Shown in pieces: positions 1 to 7,104 of a stretch of DNA of 14,271 nt. Each line of letters begins with the position of its first letter. The stretch's first letter is position 1. A program made the position numbers and the translations under genes. The DNA is taken from assembly GCA_029820915.1 (NCBI GenBank), contig JALGUI010000130.1:1-14271 (forward strand). Reading direction: 5' to 3'. This stretch comes from Candidatus Zipacnadia bacterium (lineage in GTDB: Bacteria > Armatimonadota > Zipacnadia > Zipacnadales > UBA5352). Below the pieces are notes generated by a model. That model ran no database searches, was not told where the DNA came from, and was given only the letters and a program-made list of their open reading frames with translations.

Positions 1-116
1 AGCACGAGGGCGGCGGCGATCAGATAGACGAGCGAGCGCCGCAGCTTGGTACCCGACAGCAGTCGCGACTGCTCAAGGGGCACGGGCGGGCGCGAGGGCA
101 CGTCTGCACCACCCAC
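1..116 (-). CDS. N-terminus of an unidentified membrane-anchored protein (partial)
   Basis: An open frame starts at a GTG 8 bp after the rng stop codon and runs off the left edge, so only about 38 residues are visible. A charged, proline-containing cytoplasmic tail (with KLRR) is followed by a hydrophobic stretch (SLVYLIAAALVL), as in a single-pass anchor or the first helix of a membrane protein. A G-rich SD-like run lies immediately before the GTG, and another in-frame GTG is at 101. Gene order suggests it is the last visible member of the radical SAM/DUF2344/rng operon. The family cannot be identified from this fragment. Confidence 0.5.
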   Translation of the reverse strand, partial: MGGADVPSRPPVPLEQSRLLSGTKLRRSLVYLIAAALV

Positions 117-123
117 TTCCCCC

Positions 124-1809
124 CTAGTCTCCCACCGGCGTTGCCCGTGCGCAGGAGTTGGCAACGCTGGTGAGCCGCACCTTCACGGGGCCCTCGGCGT
201 CGGGCGATACCTCCGGTACGTAGATTACCAGACCATCGACGCATCCGACAAGGCCCATTTCGGGGACGCGGAGGACATCGTCGGGCTGGATCTCAAGCTT
301 GTGGCCGGTCTGATGGCGGCGGATGCGTCGCAGAGCGCGACGGTTCTCGAGCGGGATGATCTCGAAGTGCTCCGGGCTCGTGCCGGCCTCGGCACGGGCG
401 TAGACCTCGCAGTCGAGGTCCTGCTCGAGTTCGTCCACGTACTCTCCGAAGGGGCCGATGAGCTCGATGATGACCTGGGGGGCGGCCAGGACATTGAAGA
501 GAGCGGCGCCATTGGCACGGGCAACGCGCCTGATCTCGCGTTCGATCCTCGCGGCCACGGTCTCAGCGGAGAGAATGCGGCCGTGGCCGCTGCAGCAGGG
601 GCAGGAGGTCTGGAGGGTCTGCGACAGGCTCTCGCCGGTGCGCTTGCGCGTCATCTCGACCAGGCCAAGTCGAGTGATGTGCATGATGCGGGTCTTCATA
701 CGATCGCGCTCGAAGGCCTTGCGGAGGGCGGCAGTGACGCGCTTGCGATGCTGCGGCTTGTCCATGTCGATGAAGTCGATGACGATGATGCCGCCGATGT
801 CGCGCAGCTTGAGCTGGTTGGCGACCTCCTCAGCGGCGTCCAGATTGGTGCGGAGCACGGTGTCCTCGAGGTTCTTGCCGGTGAACTTGCCGGTGTTGAC
901 GTCGATGGTGGTCAGTGCCTCGGTCGGCTCGATGCTGAGCCAGCCGCCGTGCGGGAGCCAGACCTTTGGCTGAAGCGCGCGCTCGATCTGGGCCTCGACG
1001 TCATAGTGGATGAAGATGGGCTCGTCATCGCGGTAGAGCCGCACGCGGTCGCGGAGCTGAGGGGCGACGTTGTGGAGCAGGTTCAGGACCTTGTCGTAGG
1101 TGACCTTGTCGTCGATGAGGAACTCGTCTACTTCCTCGGAGAAGACGTCGCGCAGCACTTCAAGGACGAGACTGAGGTCCTCGTGGATGAGCGCGGGGGC
1201 CTTCGCCTGCTGGGTGCGGCCCTGTATGGTCTGCCACAAGCGCGTGAGGAAGCGGACATCGTCTTCAAGCTCCTCCTTGGTCGCGCCCTGCGCGCGGGTC
1301 CGGACGATGATGCCAAACTCGTCGGGGCAAACCTCGCGCCCGAGGGTGCGCAGGCGCTTGCGCTCGTCCTCGTCCTCGATCTTCTTGGAGACCCCGACCT
1401 TCTCGCTGGTGTCGATCATCAGCACGAGATAGCGGCCCGGCAGTGAGATGCGGCGCGTGCCTCGGGCGCCCTTGTCGCCAAGGGGGCCCTTGACGACCTG
1501 CACGAGGAACTCCTCGCCCTTCTGGACGACCTCGCCGATGGGTGGAAACGCGCTCATCTTTCGGCGCATGTCCTTGCGGGACGGCTCTTCGGTGACGGCG
1601 TCTGAGACGTGGATGAAGACGTTCTTGTCGAGTCCGCACTCTACGAAGGCGGCGTCGAGGCCGCGCACGACGTTCTCGACGCGGCACTTGTAGACGTTGC
1701 CTACCACCCGCTCGCCACGCTCGACCATGAGCTCGGCGAGACGGTCGTCCTCCATCATAGCTACGCGCGTCTGTCGGCTTGAGACGTTGGCGATGATCCT
1801 GTTTGGCAT
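124..1809 (-). CDS. rng: Ribonuclease E/G family endoribonuclease
   Basis: A 561-residue Rne/Rng-type endoribonuclease that cleaves single-stranded A/U-rich RNA in rRNA maturation and mRNA decay. Residues about 36-125 form the S1 domain. R170 and T171 match the 5'-monophosphate sensor. The catalytic aspartates are in TIDVNTG (D303) and IDFIDMD (D345/D348). CPCC at 403-406 matches the zinc-link that joins subunits in RNase E. The C-terminal 60 residues resemble a TRAM RNA-binding fold (VDGLVIYVPEVSPDAEGP), and there is no long E. coli-type scaffold, so this is the short RNase G-like form. The ATG at 1809 was chosen because AGAGAGGA lies six bases upstream and the family homology (MPNRIIANVSS) begins there; the frame is open 34 codons further upstream without conserved sequence. 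It lies downstream of the DUF2344 gene behind a structured 210-bp leader. Confidence 0.95.
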   Translation of the reverse strand: MPNRIIANVSSRQTRVAMMEDDRLAELMVERGERVVGNVYKCRVENVVRGLDAAFVECGLDKNVFIHVSDAVTEEPSRKDMRRKMSAFPPIGEVVQKGEEFLVQVVKGPLGDKGARGTRRISLPGRYLVLMIDTSEKVGVSKKIEDEDERKRLRTLGREVCPDEFGIIVRTRAQGATKEELEDDVRFLTRLWQTIQGRTQQAKAPALIHEDLSLVLEVLRDVFSEEVDEFLIDDKVTYDKVLNLLHNVAPQLRDRVRLYRDDEPIFIHYDVEAQIERALQPKVWLPHGGWLSIEPTEALTTIDVNTGKFTGKNLEDTVLRTNLDAAEEVANQLKLRDIGGIIVIDFIDMDKPQHRKRVTAALRKAFERDRMKTRIMHITRLGLVEMTRKRTGESLSQTLQTSCPCCSGHGRILSAETVAARIEREIRRVARANGAALFNVLAAPQVIIELIGPFGEYVDELEQDLDCEVYARAEAGTSPEHFEIIPLENRRALRRIRRHQTGHKLEIQPDDVLRVPEMGLVGCVDGLVIYVPEVSPDAEGPVKVRLTSVANSCARATPVGD

Positions 1810-1857
1810 GTGGTTCCTCTCTCTTCGCGGTTGGCGCAACGCCTTGGCGGCTGTGCA

Positions 1858-1888
1858 GCGAGGCGCGGCCACCCCGGTGGCCCCTCGC
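1858..1888 (-). promoter_or_regulatory. Stem-loop in the rng 5' leader
   Basis: The arms GCGAGG/CCTCGC enclose GGCCAC/GTGGCC around a four-base loop, with a three-base bulge on one side, giving a 12-bp stem. It lies about 49 nt upstream of the rng ATG in transcript orientation. RNase E of E. coli is known to control its own level through hairpins in its 5' UTR, so a similar role is possible but is inference. The same 210-bp gap holds two further hairpins. Confidence 0.55.
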
Positions 1889-1954
1889 CGAGCAGCAACC
1901 GCTAGCGCCAACCTGCAAGAAGACTGACTACGGCTTGCGCGGTACTTTGCGGGG

Positions 1955-2006
1955 GGCCGGGCGTGCCGGCCTCCGCCGCCAAACTTGGTGCGCGCTCAGG
2001 GCGCGC
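1955..2006 (-). terminator. Two GC hairpins after the DUF2344 gene
   Basis: GCGCGC/GCGCGC with a five-base loop (1990-2006) lies 13 bp past the DUF2344 stop codon. GGCCGG/CCGGCC with a five-base loop (1955-1971) follows it. Neither has a run of T, so these may be weak terminators, mRNA stabilisers or part of the rng leader rather than classical intrinsic terminators. Confidence 0.35.
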
Positions 2007-2019
2007 GACGGCCACAACG

Positions 2020-2712
2020 TCAGTGCAGAACGAGGCGCGTCACCCTTCGCACGTCAAGGTCAACACGCCGGTCGGTCAAGTCCCCTAGCTGTCGGCGGAT
2101 GGCCTCGACGACCTCCAGGGGCTTAACGAGGCTGTCCTGCTGCAGCGCCAGGGACATGCAGAGCCGCGGCCCGACGCCCTCTGAGCCGGACTCATGGACC
2201 TCTAACGAATGGATCCCGGGGCGAATGTCGATCTCCCGGGTGCGTGAAGTGGTTTCGCGGAGGACCGTGACGGTTCCTGCATCCATGAGACGCTCAATGG
2301 CCTCCGCCAGTACATGCATACCCGATTCCGCGCTCGGCGCCAACTCGATATCATAGTCAGCACGGGTGAGGCCCGACAGGTGCTTGCGTTTTGGGCCAGA
2401 GACAACGCCGACGTCGATGACGGCGAGGTCGGGCGGCAACTGCTCGGACAGCGCGCGCAGCACGTCGCCCGCCTGCAGCGGGCGCTCCAGCTCGATCTGG
2501 CACAACTCACGCTCGCCGGCGACGCCGACGGGGAGGGCGCTGGCGAAGCCGATCTGGGCGCGAGGGTTGAAGCCCTGCGAGTACTTCACCGGCAGGCCGG
2601 CGCGGCGGACGGCGCGGTCGATGGCGCGGGCGAGGTCGAGGTGCGACAGGAAGCGCAGCGGTCCGGCCTTGCGGAAGGCGACGATGGCGAAGTGGCGGAT
2701 GAGGGGCTCCAC
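2020..2712 (-). CDS. TIGR03936 / DUF2344 family radical SAM-linked protein
   Basis: A 230-residue protein of the family found next to, or fused to, the B12-binding-like radical SAM protein encoded just upstream. The family signature is clear at the N-terminus: a KAGPLRFLSHLDLARA segment followed by RRAGLPVKYSQGFNPRAQ and a SALPVG motif. The start is GTG, immediately after the TGA of the radical SAM gene (TGA-GTG), with GAGAGG about nine bases upstream, so the two are almost certainly translationally coupled. No membrane segment or cofactor motif is visible. The biochemical role is not known; frequent linkage to Rne/Rng suggests a part in RNA or ribosome-related metabolism, which is inference. 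Confidence 0.9.
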   Translation of the reverse strand: MEPLIRHFAIVAFRKAGPLRFLSHLDLARAIDRAVRRAGLPVKYSQGFNPRAQIGFASALPVGVAGERELCQIELERPLQAGDVLRALSEQLPPDLAVIDVGVVSGPKRKHLSGLTRADYDIELAPSAESGMHVLAEAIERLMDAGTVTVLRETTSRTREIDIRPGIHSLEVHESGSEGVGPRLCMSLALQQDSLVKPLEVVEAIRRQLGDLTDRRVDLDVRRVTRLVLH

Positions 2713-4593
2713 TCAGGTCGCCTCTCCCCGGTCGCCCCAGGTGATCGGCGGGCAGTCGGGCACCAGCCTGCGCATGCCACAGCCGACGCAGCCGGCCTCT
2801 CGACAGTCGGGGGTGGGCTCGGCGCGGCGGGCGCGCCCGAACTCGGCCTCGAGGAAGGTCTTCGTGACGCCGGCGTCGATGACGTCCCACGGCAGCTCGG
2901 CCGATGTAGGGAGGAATTGACGGGCACATTCGGCCAGATCGAGGTCATGGTCGGCGAAGGCGCGACGCCAGAGTTCGGCATCGAACTTCTCGCCCCAACC
3001 GTCGAAGAGCGCGCCGGCGCGGTATGCCGACAGGATGACGTCGCCGAGCCCCCGGTCGCCGCGGGCGAGGGCCGCCTCGAGCATGGTGGCGTCGAAGTCG
3101 CTGAAGGACAAGCTCACGCGGCGATCGGTGATCCGGCCGTAGAGCAGCTCGCGCCTGCGTTGGAGGTCCTCAGGATCAGCCGTGCCCAGCCACTGGAACG
3201 GCGTGTGCGGCTTGGGGATAAGGGCGTTGATGCTGGCGCTCAACTTGAACCGGCCATAGGCCGCGCGGGACAGCTCCCTACGGGCGACGGCGAGGACGTC
3301 GTCGATGAGGTCCGCGATGGCGAGCACGTCCTCGTCGGTCTCGCGGGGGAGGCCGATCATGAAGTAGAGCTTCAGCCGCTGCCAGCCGCTGCGGAAGGCG
3401 GCGCTCGCCGCGGACAGCAGGTCTTCGGCGGTCACGTCCTTGTTGATGATATCGCGCATGCGCTGGGAGCCCGCCTCGGGCGCGAGCGTGAGGCCGCTCT
3501 TGCGCACACGCTGGAGGCGCTCGGCGAGGCCGACGCTGAAGGTATCCACGCGGAGGGATGGCATGCCGACCGAGACGCGGCGGGGGCCGAGGCGCTCGTG
3601 GAGGCGGTCGATGAGCGGGGCGATGCGCGTGTAGTCGGGGCAGTTGAGGGAGAGCAGCGAGAGCTCGTCGTAGCCGGTGCTGCGGATGATCTCGTCGGCC
3701 TGCTCGACGAGCAGGTCGAGGTCGCGCTCGCGCACGGGCCGGTAGACCATGCCGGCCTGACAGAACCGGCAGCCGCGGGTGCAGCCGCGGGTTATCTCGA
3801 TCTCGGCGCGGTCGTGGATCGCGTCGGTATGCGGCACAACGGGGGCCAGCGGATACGGCTGCGCGTCGAGGTCGCGCACGACGCGGCGGGTGACGCGCGA
3901 GGGGTACTGCTCGCCGCGCGACTCCGGGATCAGCAGGCCCTCGGCGGACGGGCGGAGCCGGTAGCCGGACGGCACGTAGACGCCCTCGAGGGACGCGATG
4001 CGTTGAAGCAGCTCGCGGCGCTGCGCGTGGGTGCGGTCGGCGCGCCGGCGGAGCGACTGTGGCAGGTCTGCCAGCAGGTCGAGCAGCTCGTCGAGGGCCT
4101 CCTCGCCGTCGCCGATGACGAAGCAGTCGAAGAAGTCGGCCATGGGCTCAGGGTTGAAGGCGCAGGGGCCGCCTGCCACAACGAGCGGCTCGGGGCCGGT
4201 GCGGTCGGCGGCGCGGAGTGGAATGCCGCTGAGGTCGAGGAGCGCGAGGACGTTGGTGTAGGTGAGCTCGTGCTGGAGCGTGATGCCGACCAGGTCGAAG
4301 TCGCGGAGCGGGGTGCGCGTCTCGAGGCCGGCGAGCGGGATCTCGTGTTCGCGCATCAATGCAATGGCGTCGGTCCAAGGCAGGAAGACCCGCTCGCACG
4401 CGGCGTCCGGTCGGCGATTGGCGACCTCGTAGAGAATGTGCAGGCCGGCATGGGACATGCCCACCTCATAGGTGTCGGGATAGCAGATCGCCATACGCAC
4501 GCCAACTCCGGCGGGCTTGACGATCTGGTTCCACTCGCCGCCGAGGTAGCGGGCTGGGGTCTCGACCTGTTGGAGTAGCGAGTCCGGGAGCAT
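2713..4593 (-). CDS. TIGR03960-type B12-binding-like radical SAM protein
   Basis: A 626-residue radical SAM enzyme of unknown substrate. Residues about 10-165 resemble a cobalamin-binding-type Rossmann domain (ICYPDTYEVGMSHAGLHILY). The radical SAM core follows, with CTRGCRFC giving the CX3CX2C ligands C271, C275 and C278. The C-terminus has a cysteine cluster (C597, C602, C605, C614), typical of the family and possibly another metal site. The frame extends to an ATG at 4668, but that ATG lies inside the -10 element of a strong promoter and has no SD, and its first 25 residues are not conserved. The ATG at 4593 (MLPDSLLQQVETPARYLGGE) matches the family start and is preferred. It is first in the operon with the DUF2344 and rng genes. 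Confidence 0.9.
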   Translation of the reverse strand: MLPDSLLQQVETPARYLGGEWNQIVKPAGVGVRMAICYPDTYEVGMSHAGLHILYEVANRRPDAACERVFLPWTDAIALMREHEIPLAGLETRTPLRDFDLVGITLQHELTYTNVLALLDLSGIPLRAADRTGPEPLVVAGGPCAFNPEPMADFFDCFVIGDGEEALDELLDLLADLPQSLRRRADRTHAQRRELLQRIASLEGVYVPSGYRLRPSAEGLLIPESRGEQYPSRVTRRVVRDLDAQPYPLAPVVPHTDAIHDRAEIEITRGCTRGCRFCQAGMVYRPVRERDLDLLVEQADEIIRSTGYDELSLLSLNCPDYTRIAPLIDRLHERLGPRRVSVGMPSLRVDTFSVGLAERLQRVRKSGLTLAPEAGSQRMRDIINKDVTAEDLLSAASAAFRSGWQRLKLYFMIGLPRETDEDVLAIADLIDDVLAVARRELSRAAYGRFKLSASINALIPKPHTPFQWLGTADPEDLQRRRELLYGRITDRRVSLSFSDFDATMLEAALARGDRGLGDVILSAYRAGALFDGWGEKFDAELWRRAFADHDLDLAECARQFLPTSAELPWDVIDAGVTKTFLEAEFGRARRAEPTPDCREAGCVGCGMRRLVPDCPPITWGDRGEAT

Positions 4594-4608
4594 GTAAGAA
4601 CCAGACAA

Positions 4609-4627
4609 CTCCAGCCGATCGCTGGAG
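4609..4627 (-). promoter_or_regulatory. Leader hairpin upstream of the radical SAM gene
   Basis: CTCCAGC and GCTGGAG pair perfectly around a five-base loop in the predicted leader of the minus-strand operon. The 3' arm contains the only GGAG between the predicted transcription start and the ATG at 4593, 15 bases before that ATG. The spacing is long for an SD, so a regulatory role is speculative. Confidence 0.4.
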
Positions 4628-4666
4628 CCTGGGATGATCCTGTGATCGGTTTGCGTCTGCTTACCC

Positions 4667-4696
4667 ATGATAGGCCCGGCGGGAGGGGACTGTCAA
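4667..4696 (-). promoter_or_regulatory. Sigma70-type promoter of the radical SAM/DUF2344/rng operon
   Basis: On the minus strand a perfect TTGACA (4696-4691), an 18-bp spacer and TATCAT (4672-4667, five of six matches to TATAAT) form a strong promoter. Transcription should start near 4660, leaving a leader of about 65 nt before the ATG at 4593. Confidence 0.75.
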
Positions 4697-4835
4697 GGGA
4701 TGTGAAGGCGCGACAACTGGCGCCGGCGATTGTCTCTAGCAAGAGCAGAGGTGAAATGGACGGCGAATGCGAACGCGTGGATGGCTGAGCCTGACGCGGG
4801 TAGAAGCGCACGCTTGCACACGGGGAGGTAGTCTG

Positions 4836-5105
4836 GTGGCGAATCGGAAGTCGGTAGCGGTTATTGTGGCGCTGTTGGCGATCGTGGGCCTGATAGCAGC
4901 GCTGAAGCTGTCGGTGGCGCAGGACCTGCTGAGCGGCGACAGTGTGGAGCAGCGGCGCGTGGTCGCGGCGGTGCCGGCGGAGTCGGTGACGGAGTATGAG
5001 CCCGATCCGTTCGAGCCGGAGCGCCTGCGCAGCAGCACCGTACGAGTGCGGCGGGTGGCGGTCGTGTACTCGGACGGGAGCATCGAGATCACGCCCTGCC
5101 AATGA
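4836..5105 (+). CDS. Small membrane-anchored hypothetical protein
   Basis: An 89-residue protein of no recognised family. The GTG start at 4836 is chosen because GGGGAGG precedes it by about nine bases; the frame continues upstream to an ATG at 4767 with no SD. A short basic N-terminus (VANRKS) is followed by a hydrophobic helix of about 19 residues (VAVIVALLAIVGLIAALKL), so it is either a single-pass protein or carries an uncleaved signal anchor. The rest is acidic and then basic (YEPDPFEPERL, VRVRRVAVVYSDGSIEITP) and would face the cell exterior. It is the first gene of the rightward group, 42 bp before the flavoprotein gene; no function can be assigned. Confidence 0.65.
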   Translation: MANRKSVAVIVALLAIVGLIAALKLSVAQDLLSGDSVEQRRVVAAVPAESVTEYEPDPFEPERLRSSTVRVRRVAVVYSDGSIEITPCQ

Positions 5106-5147
5106 GCCGGTGCCGCGGGGGGGCATCCGGGGCGGAGGAGGTCAGAG

Positions 5148-5678
5148 ATGGTCAATACCGAGGTGGGGTTCACGGCCTACTTCGACAGGTACTGCGAGAC
5201 ACTGGGCAGCGGCGGGTCGCTGCTGGTGTCACTGGATGGCGGCGGCCGGCCGAACGCGATGACGATCGGGTGGGCGCTGCTGGGGGTGGTGTGGGGGCGG
5301 CCTATGTGCGCGGTTCTCGTGCGGCCATCACGCTACACGTATGGGTGTATCGAGGCCACCGGGGACTTCACGGTGAACGTGCCGCCGCCGGAGCTGGCGG
5401 AGGAGGTGCTGTTCTGCGGCACCGAGTCGGGGCGGGACTGGGATAAGTTCGCCGAGTGCGGGTTCACGGCGACGCCGGGGCGGAAGGTGAAGTCGCCGGG
5501 AATCGCTGAGTGCTGGATCACACATGAGTGCGTAGTCGTCCAGAAGAACGATGTGGCGCCGGAACACTTCGTGCCGGAGATCGTGGACGCGCTGTACGCG
5601 CGCGGGGACTTCCATCGCGTGTATTACGGCGAGATCGTGGCCAGCTATGCGGACGTGGCACGGCTGGAGCAGGGGTAG
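5148..5678 (+). CDS. Flavin reductase-like (FMN-binding split-barrel) protein
   Basis: A 176-residue protein of the flavin reductase-like domain family, whose members bind FMN in a split beta-barrel and either reduce free flavin with NAD(P)H or use FMN for electron transfer. Supporting motifs are the strand NAMTIGWALLGVVWGRPMC, the following VRPSRYTY and the FTVNVPP segment, in the family order and at a normal single-domain length. The ATG follows GGAGGAGGTC at good spacing. There is no signal peptide or membrane helix, so it is cytoplasmic. No partner oxygenase is visible nearby, so the physiological electron acceptor is unknown. A strong hairpin 24 bp after the stop codon separates it from the kinase gene. 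Confidence 0.88.
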   Translation: MVNTEVGFTAYFDRYCETLGSGGSLLVSLDGGGRPNAMTIGWALLGVVWGRPMCAVLVRPSRYTYGCIEATGDFTVNVPPPELAEEVLFCGTESGRDWDKFAECGFTATPGRKVKSPGIAECWITHECVVVQKNDVAPEHFVPEIVDALYARGDFHRVYYGEIVASYADVARLEQG

Positions 5679-5702
5679 CGTCCGGGCGGTCACCAAGGCA
5701 AG

Positions 5703-5734
5703 CGACGCCGCCGGCGATGATGCCGGCGGCGTCG
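5703..5734 (+). terminator. 13-bp intergenic hairpin between the flavoprotein and kdgK genes
   Basis: CGACGCCGCCGGC and its exact complement flank the six-base loop GATGAT, 24 bp past the flavoprotein stop codon. There is no T-run after it. It could terminate or attenuate transcription, or protect the upstream mRNA 3' end. Confidence 0.55.
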
Positions 5735-5835
5735 TCGCACGTGGGAGCCGGGAGAAGGAATGGCGGGCGAGGCGCGCGAAGATGAGGACGAGGAACGGTT
5801 ACGACGGTCAGGCAGACCAGGGAGGTCCATGTGCC

Positions 5836-6867
5836 ATGGCGAGGGTTGTCACCTACGGCGAGATCATGCTGCGGCTGGCGCCACCCGGCTTCCAGCGCTT
5901 CGTCCAGGCGAGGTCGTTTGACGTGATCTACGGGGGCGGCGAGGCGAATGTCGCGGTGAGTCTGGCGAACTACGGGATCGACGCCCGGTTCGTGACGGCG
6001 CTGCCGCCGCACGAGATAGGCGATGCGTGCGAGAACTACCTGCGGCAGTTCGGGGTGGACACGTCGTTCGTCCTGAGGCAGGGAGAGCGGCTGGGCATCT
6101 ACTTCCTGGAGATGGGGGCGATGCAGCGCGGATCGAAGGTGATCTACGATCGCGCGAACTCGGCGCTGTCGGAGATTCAGCCGGGGGACGTGAACTGGCG
6201 GGCGGTGTTCGACGGGGCGGACTGGTTCCACTGGACGGGGATCACGCCGGCGATCAGCGCCGGGGCCGCGGAGGCGCTGCAGGAGGCCGTGGAAACCGCG
6301 GCCGGGATGGGCGTGACGATGTCGTGCGACCTGAACTACCGGAGCAAGCTGTGGAAGTGGGGGAAGCAGCCGGGCGAGGTGATGGCCGGGCTGGTGGAGT
6401 ACGCGGACTACGCCATCGGGAACGAGGAGGACGCCGACAAGGTGTTCGGCATCCGGCCCGAGGGCGTGGATGTGGAGGCCGGCGAGCTGGACGCGGGGGC
6501 GTACGAGAGCGTGTGCCGGCAGCTTATGGACCGGTTCGGCAAGCTGAAGAAGGTGGGCATCACGCTGCGCACGAGCATCTCGGCGTCGCACAACCGCTGG
6601 AGCGGAGTGCTGTACGACGGGGAGACGCTGCACCGGGCCAAGGAGTACGACGTCACGCACATGGTGGACCGCGTGGGCGGAGGCGACAGCTTCTGCGGCG
6701 GCCTGATCTATTCGCTGCTGCAGGGCAAGACGGACCAGGAGGCAATTGAGTTCGCGGTGGCCGCGAGCTGCTTCAAGCACAGCATCTACGGCGACTTCAA
6801 TCTCGTAGGCGTGGCCGACGTGGAGAAGCTGGCGGGCGGCCCGGGGACGGGTCGGGTACAGCGCTGA
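5836..6867 (+). CDS. kdgK: PfkB-family sugar kinase, probable 2-keto-3-deoxygluconate kinase
   Basis: A 343-residue ribokinase/PfkB-family kinase. The N-terminal GGGEANVAVSLANYG (33-47) is the substrate-side signature. The C-terminal DRVGGGDSFCGGLIYSLL holds the anion hole and catalytic base (D284), and KHSIYGDFN (314-322) matches the KHxxxGDFN segment of KdgK-like kinases. The predicted reaction is ATP-dependent phosphorylation of 2-keto-3-deoxygluconate to KDPG in hexuronate or Entner-Doudoroff-type metabolism. The ATG at 5836 is supported by GGGAGG ten bases upstream and by family alignment; the frame is open further upstream without conserved sequence. No KDPG aldolase or uronate gene is visible nearby, so another sugar substrate within PfkB remains possible. 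Hairpins follow its stop codon. Confidence 0.85.
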   Translation: MARVVTYGEIMLRLAPPGFQRFVQARSFDVIYGGGEANVAVSLANYGIDARFVTALPPHEIGDACENYLRQFGVDTSFVLRQGERLGIYFLEMGAMQRGSKVIYDRANSALSEIQPGDVNWRAVFDGADWFHWTGITPAISAGAAEALQEAVETAAGMGVTMSCDLNYRSKLWKWGKQPGEVMAGLVEYADYAIGNEEDADKVFGIRPEGVDVEAGELDAGAYESVCRQLMDRFGKLKKVGITLRTSISASHNRWSGVLYDGETLHRAKEYDVTHMVDRVGGGDSFCGGLIYSLLQGKTDQEAIEFAVAASCFKHSIYGDFNLVGVADVEKLAGGPGTGRVQR

Positions 6868-6908
6868 GGGCAGAGAGCGATGGAAGGCGGCAGTAACGGC
6901 GTGTGGCA

Positions 6909-6964
6909 GTCGGCCTTGTGCCGACCGACGGGGGAGGGCGCCGGCCGCAGGCCCTGTCCTGCGG
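6909..6964 (+). terminator. Two hairpins downstream of kdgK
   Basis: GTCGGC/GCCGAC around a five-base loop (6909-6925) and CCGCAGG/CCTGCGG around a six-base loop (6945-6964) lie 41-97 bp after the kdgK stop. They probably end the flavoprotein/kinase transcript before the rpsB promoter. Neither has a clear T-run. Confidence 0.45.
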
Positions 6965-7037
6965 GGTCGAAGGCATACACGCCGTTCTGGCGGCGCTGCG
7001 TGGCCGACGAGTCGTGTCCTACGCGGTTGGGCGCGTG

Positions 7038-7066
7038 TTGACCGGCCACAGTGATTGTGGTATTGT
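7038..7066 (+). promoter_or_regulatory. Sigma70-type promoter of rpsB with a dyad in its spacer
   Basis: TTGACC (7038-7043), a 17-bp spacer and TATTGT (7061-7066) give a near-consensus promoter. The spacer contains the inverted repeat CCACA-N5-TGTGG (7046-7060), a possible operator. Transcription should begin near 7073, exactly where a four-bp CCCG/CGGG hairpin with a GAAA tetraloop (7073-7084) starts. The 6868-7037 stretch otherwise holds only the kdgK hairpins and no convincing gene. Confidence 0.75.
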
Positions 7067-7104
7067 GCAACTCCCGGAAACGGGAATGTACGGGGCGTGC
7101 GGAG

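Noticed and set aside
46..1446. 466-residue open frame on the plus strand, antisense to rng
   Set aside because: It mirrors the codon structure of rng in GC-rich DNA, has no recognisable motif and no SD, while rng has all its catalytic residues.
2314..4578. 754-residue open frame on the plus strand, antisense to the DUF2344 and radical SAM genes
   Set aside because: Low-complexity Ala/Gly/Glu/Val composition typical of an antisense shadow; the opposite strand encodes two clear families with an operon junction.
4756..4788. 10-codon ORF (ATG after AGAGG) upstream of the small membrane protein gene
   Set aside because: A possible leader peptide, but no regulatory codons, attenuator or promoter can be seen to support it.
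5760..5921. 53-codon ORF with a good SD overlapping the start of kdgK
   Set aside because: The second half overlaps kdgK out of frame and has no family features; the SD-like bases alone are not enough.
5518..6780. 420-residue minus-strand frame opposite kdgK
   Set aside because: His/Arg/Pro-rich shadow of the kinase gene with no domain signal.
6868..7037. Hidden tRNA or small gene between kdgK and the rpsB promoter
   Set aside because: The hairpins do not form a cloverleaf, and the open frames there have no SD or recognisable composition.
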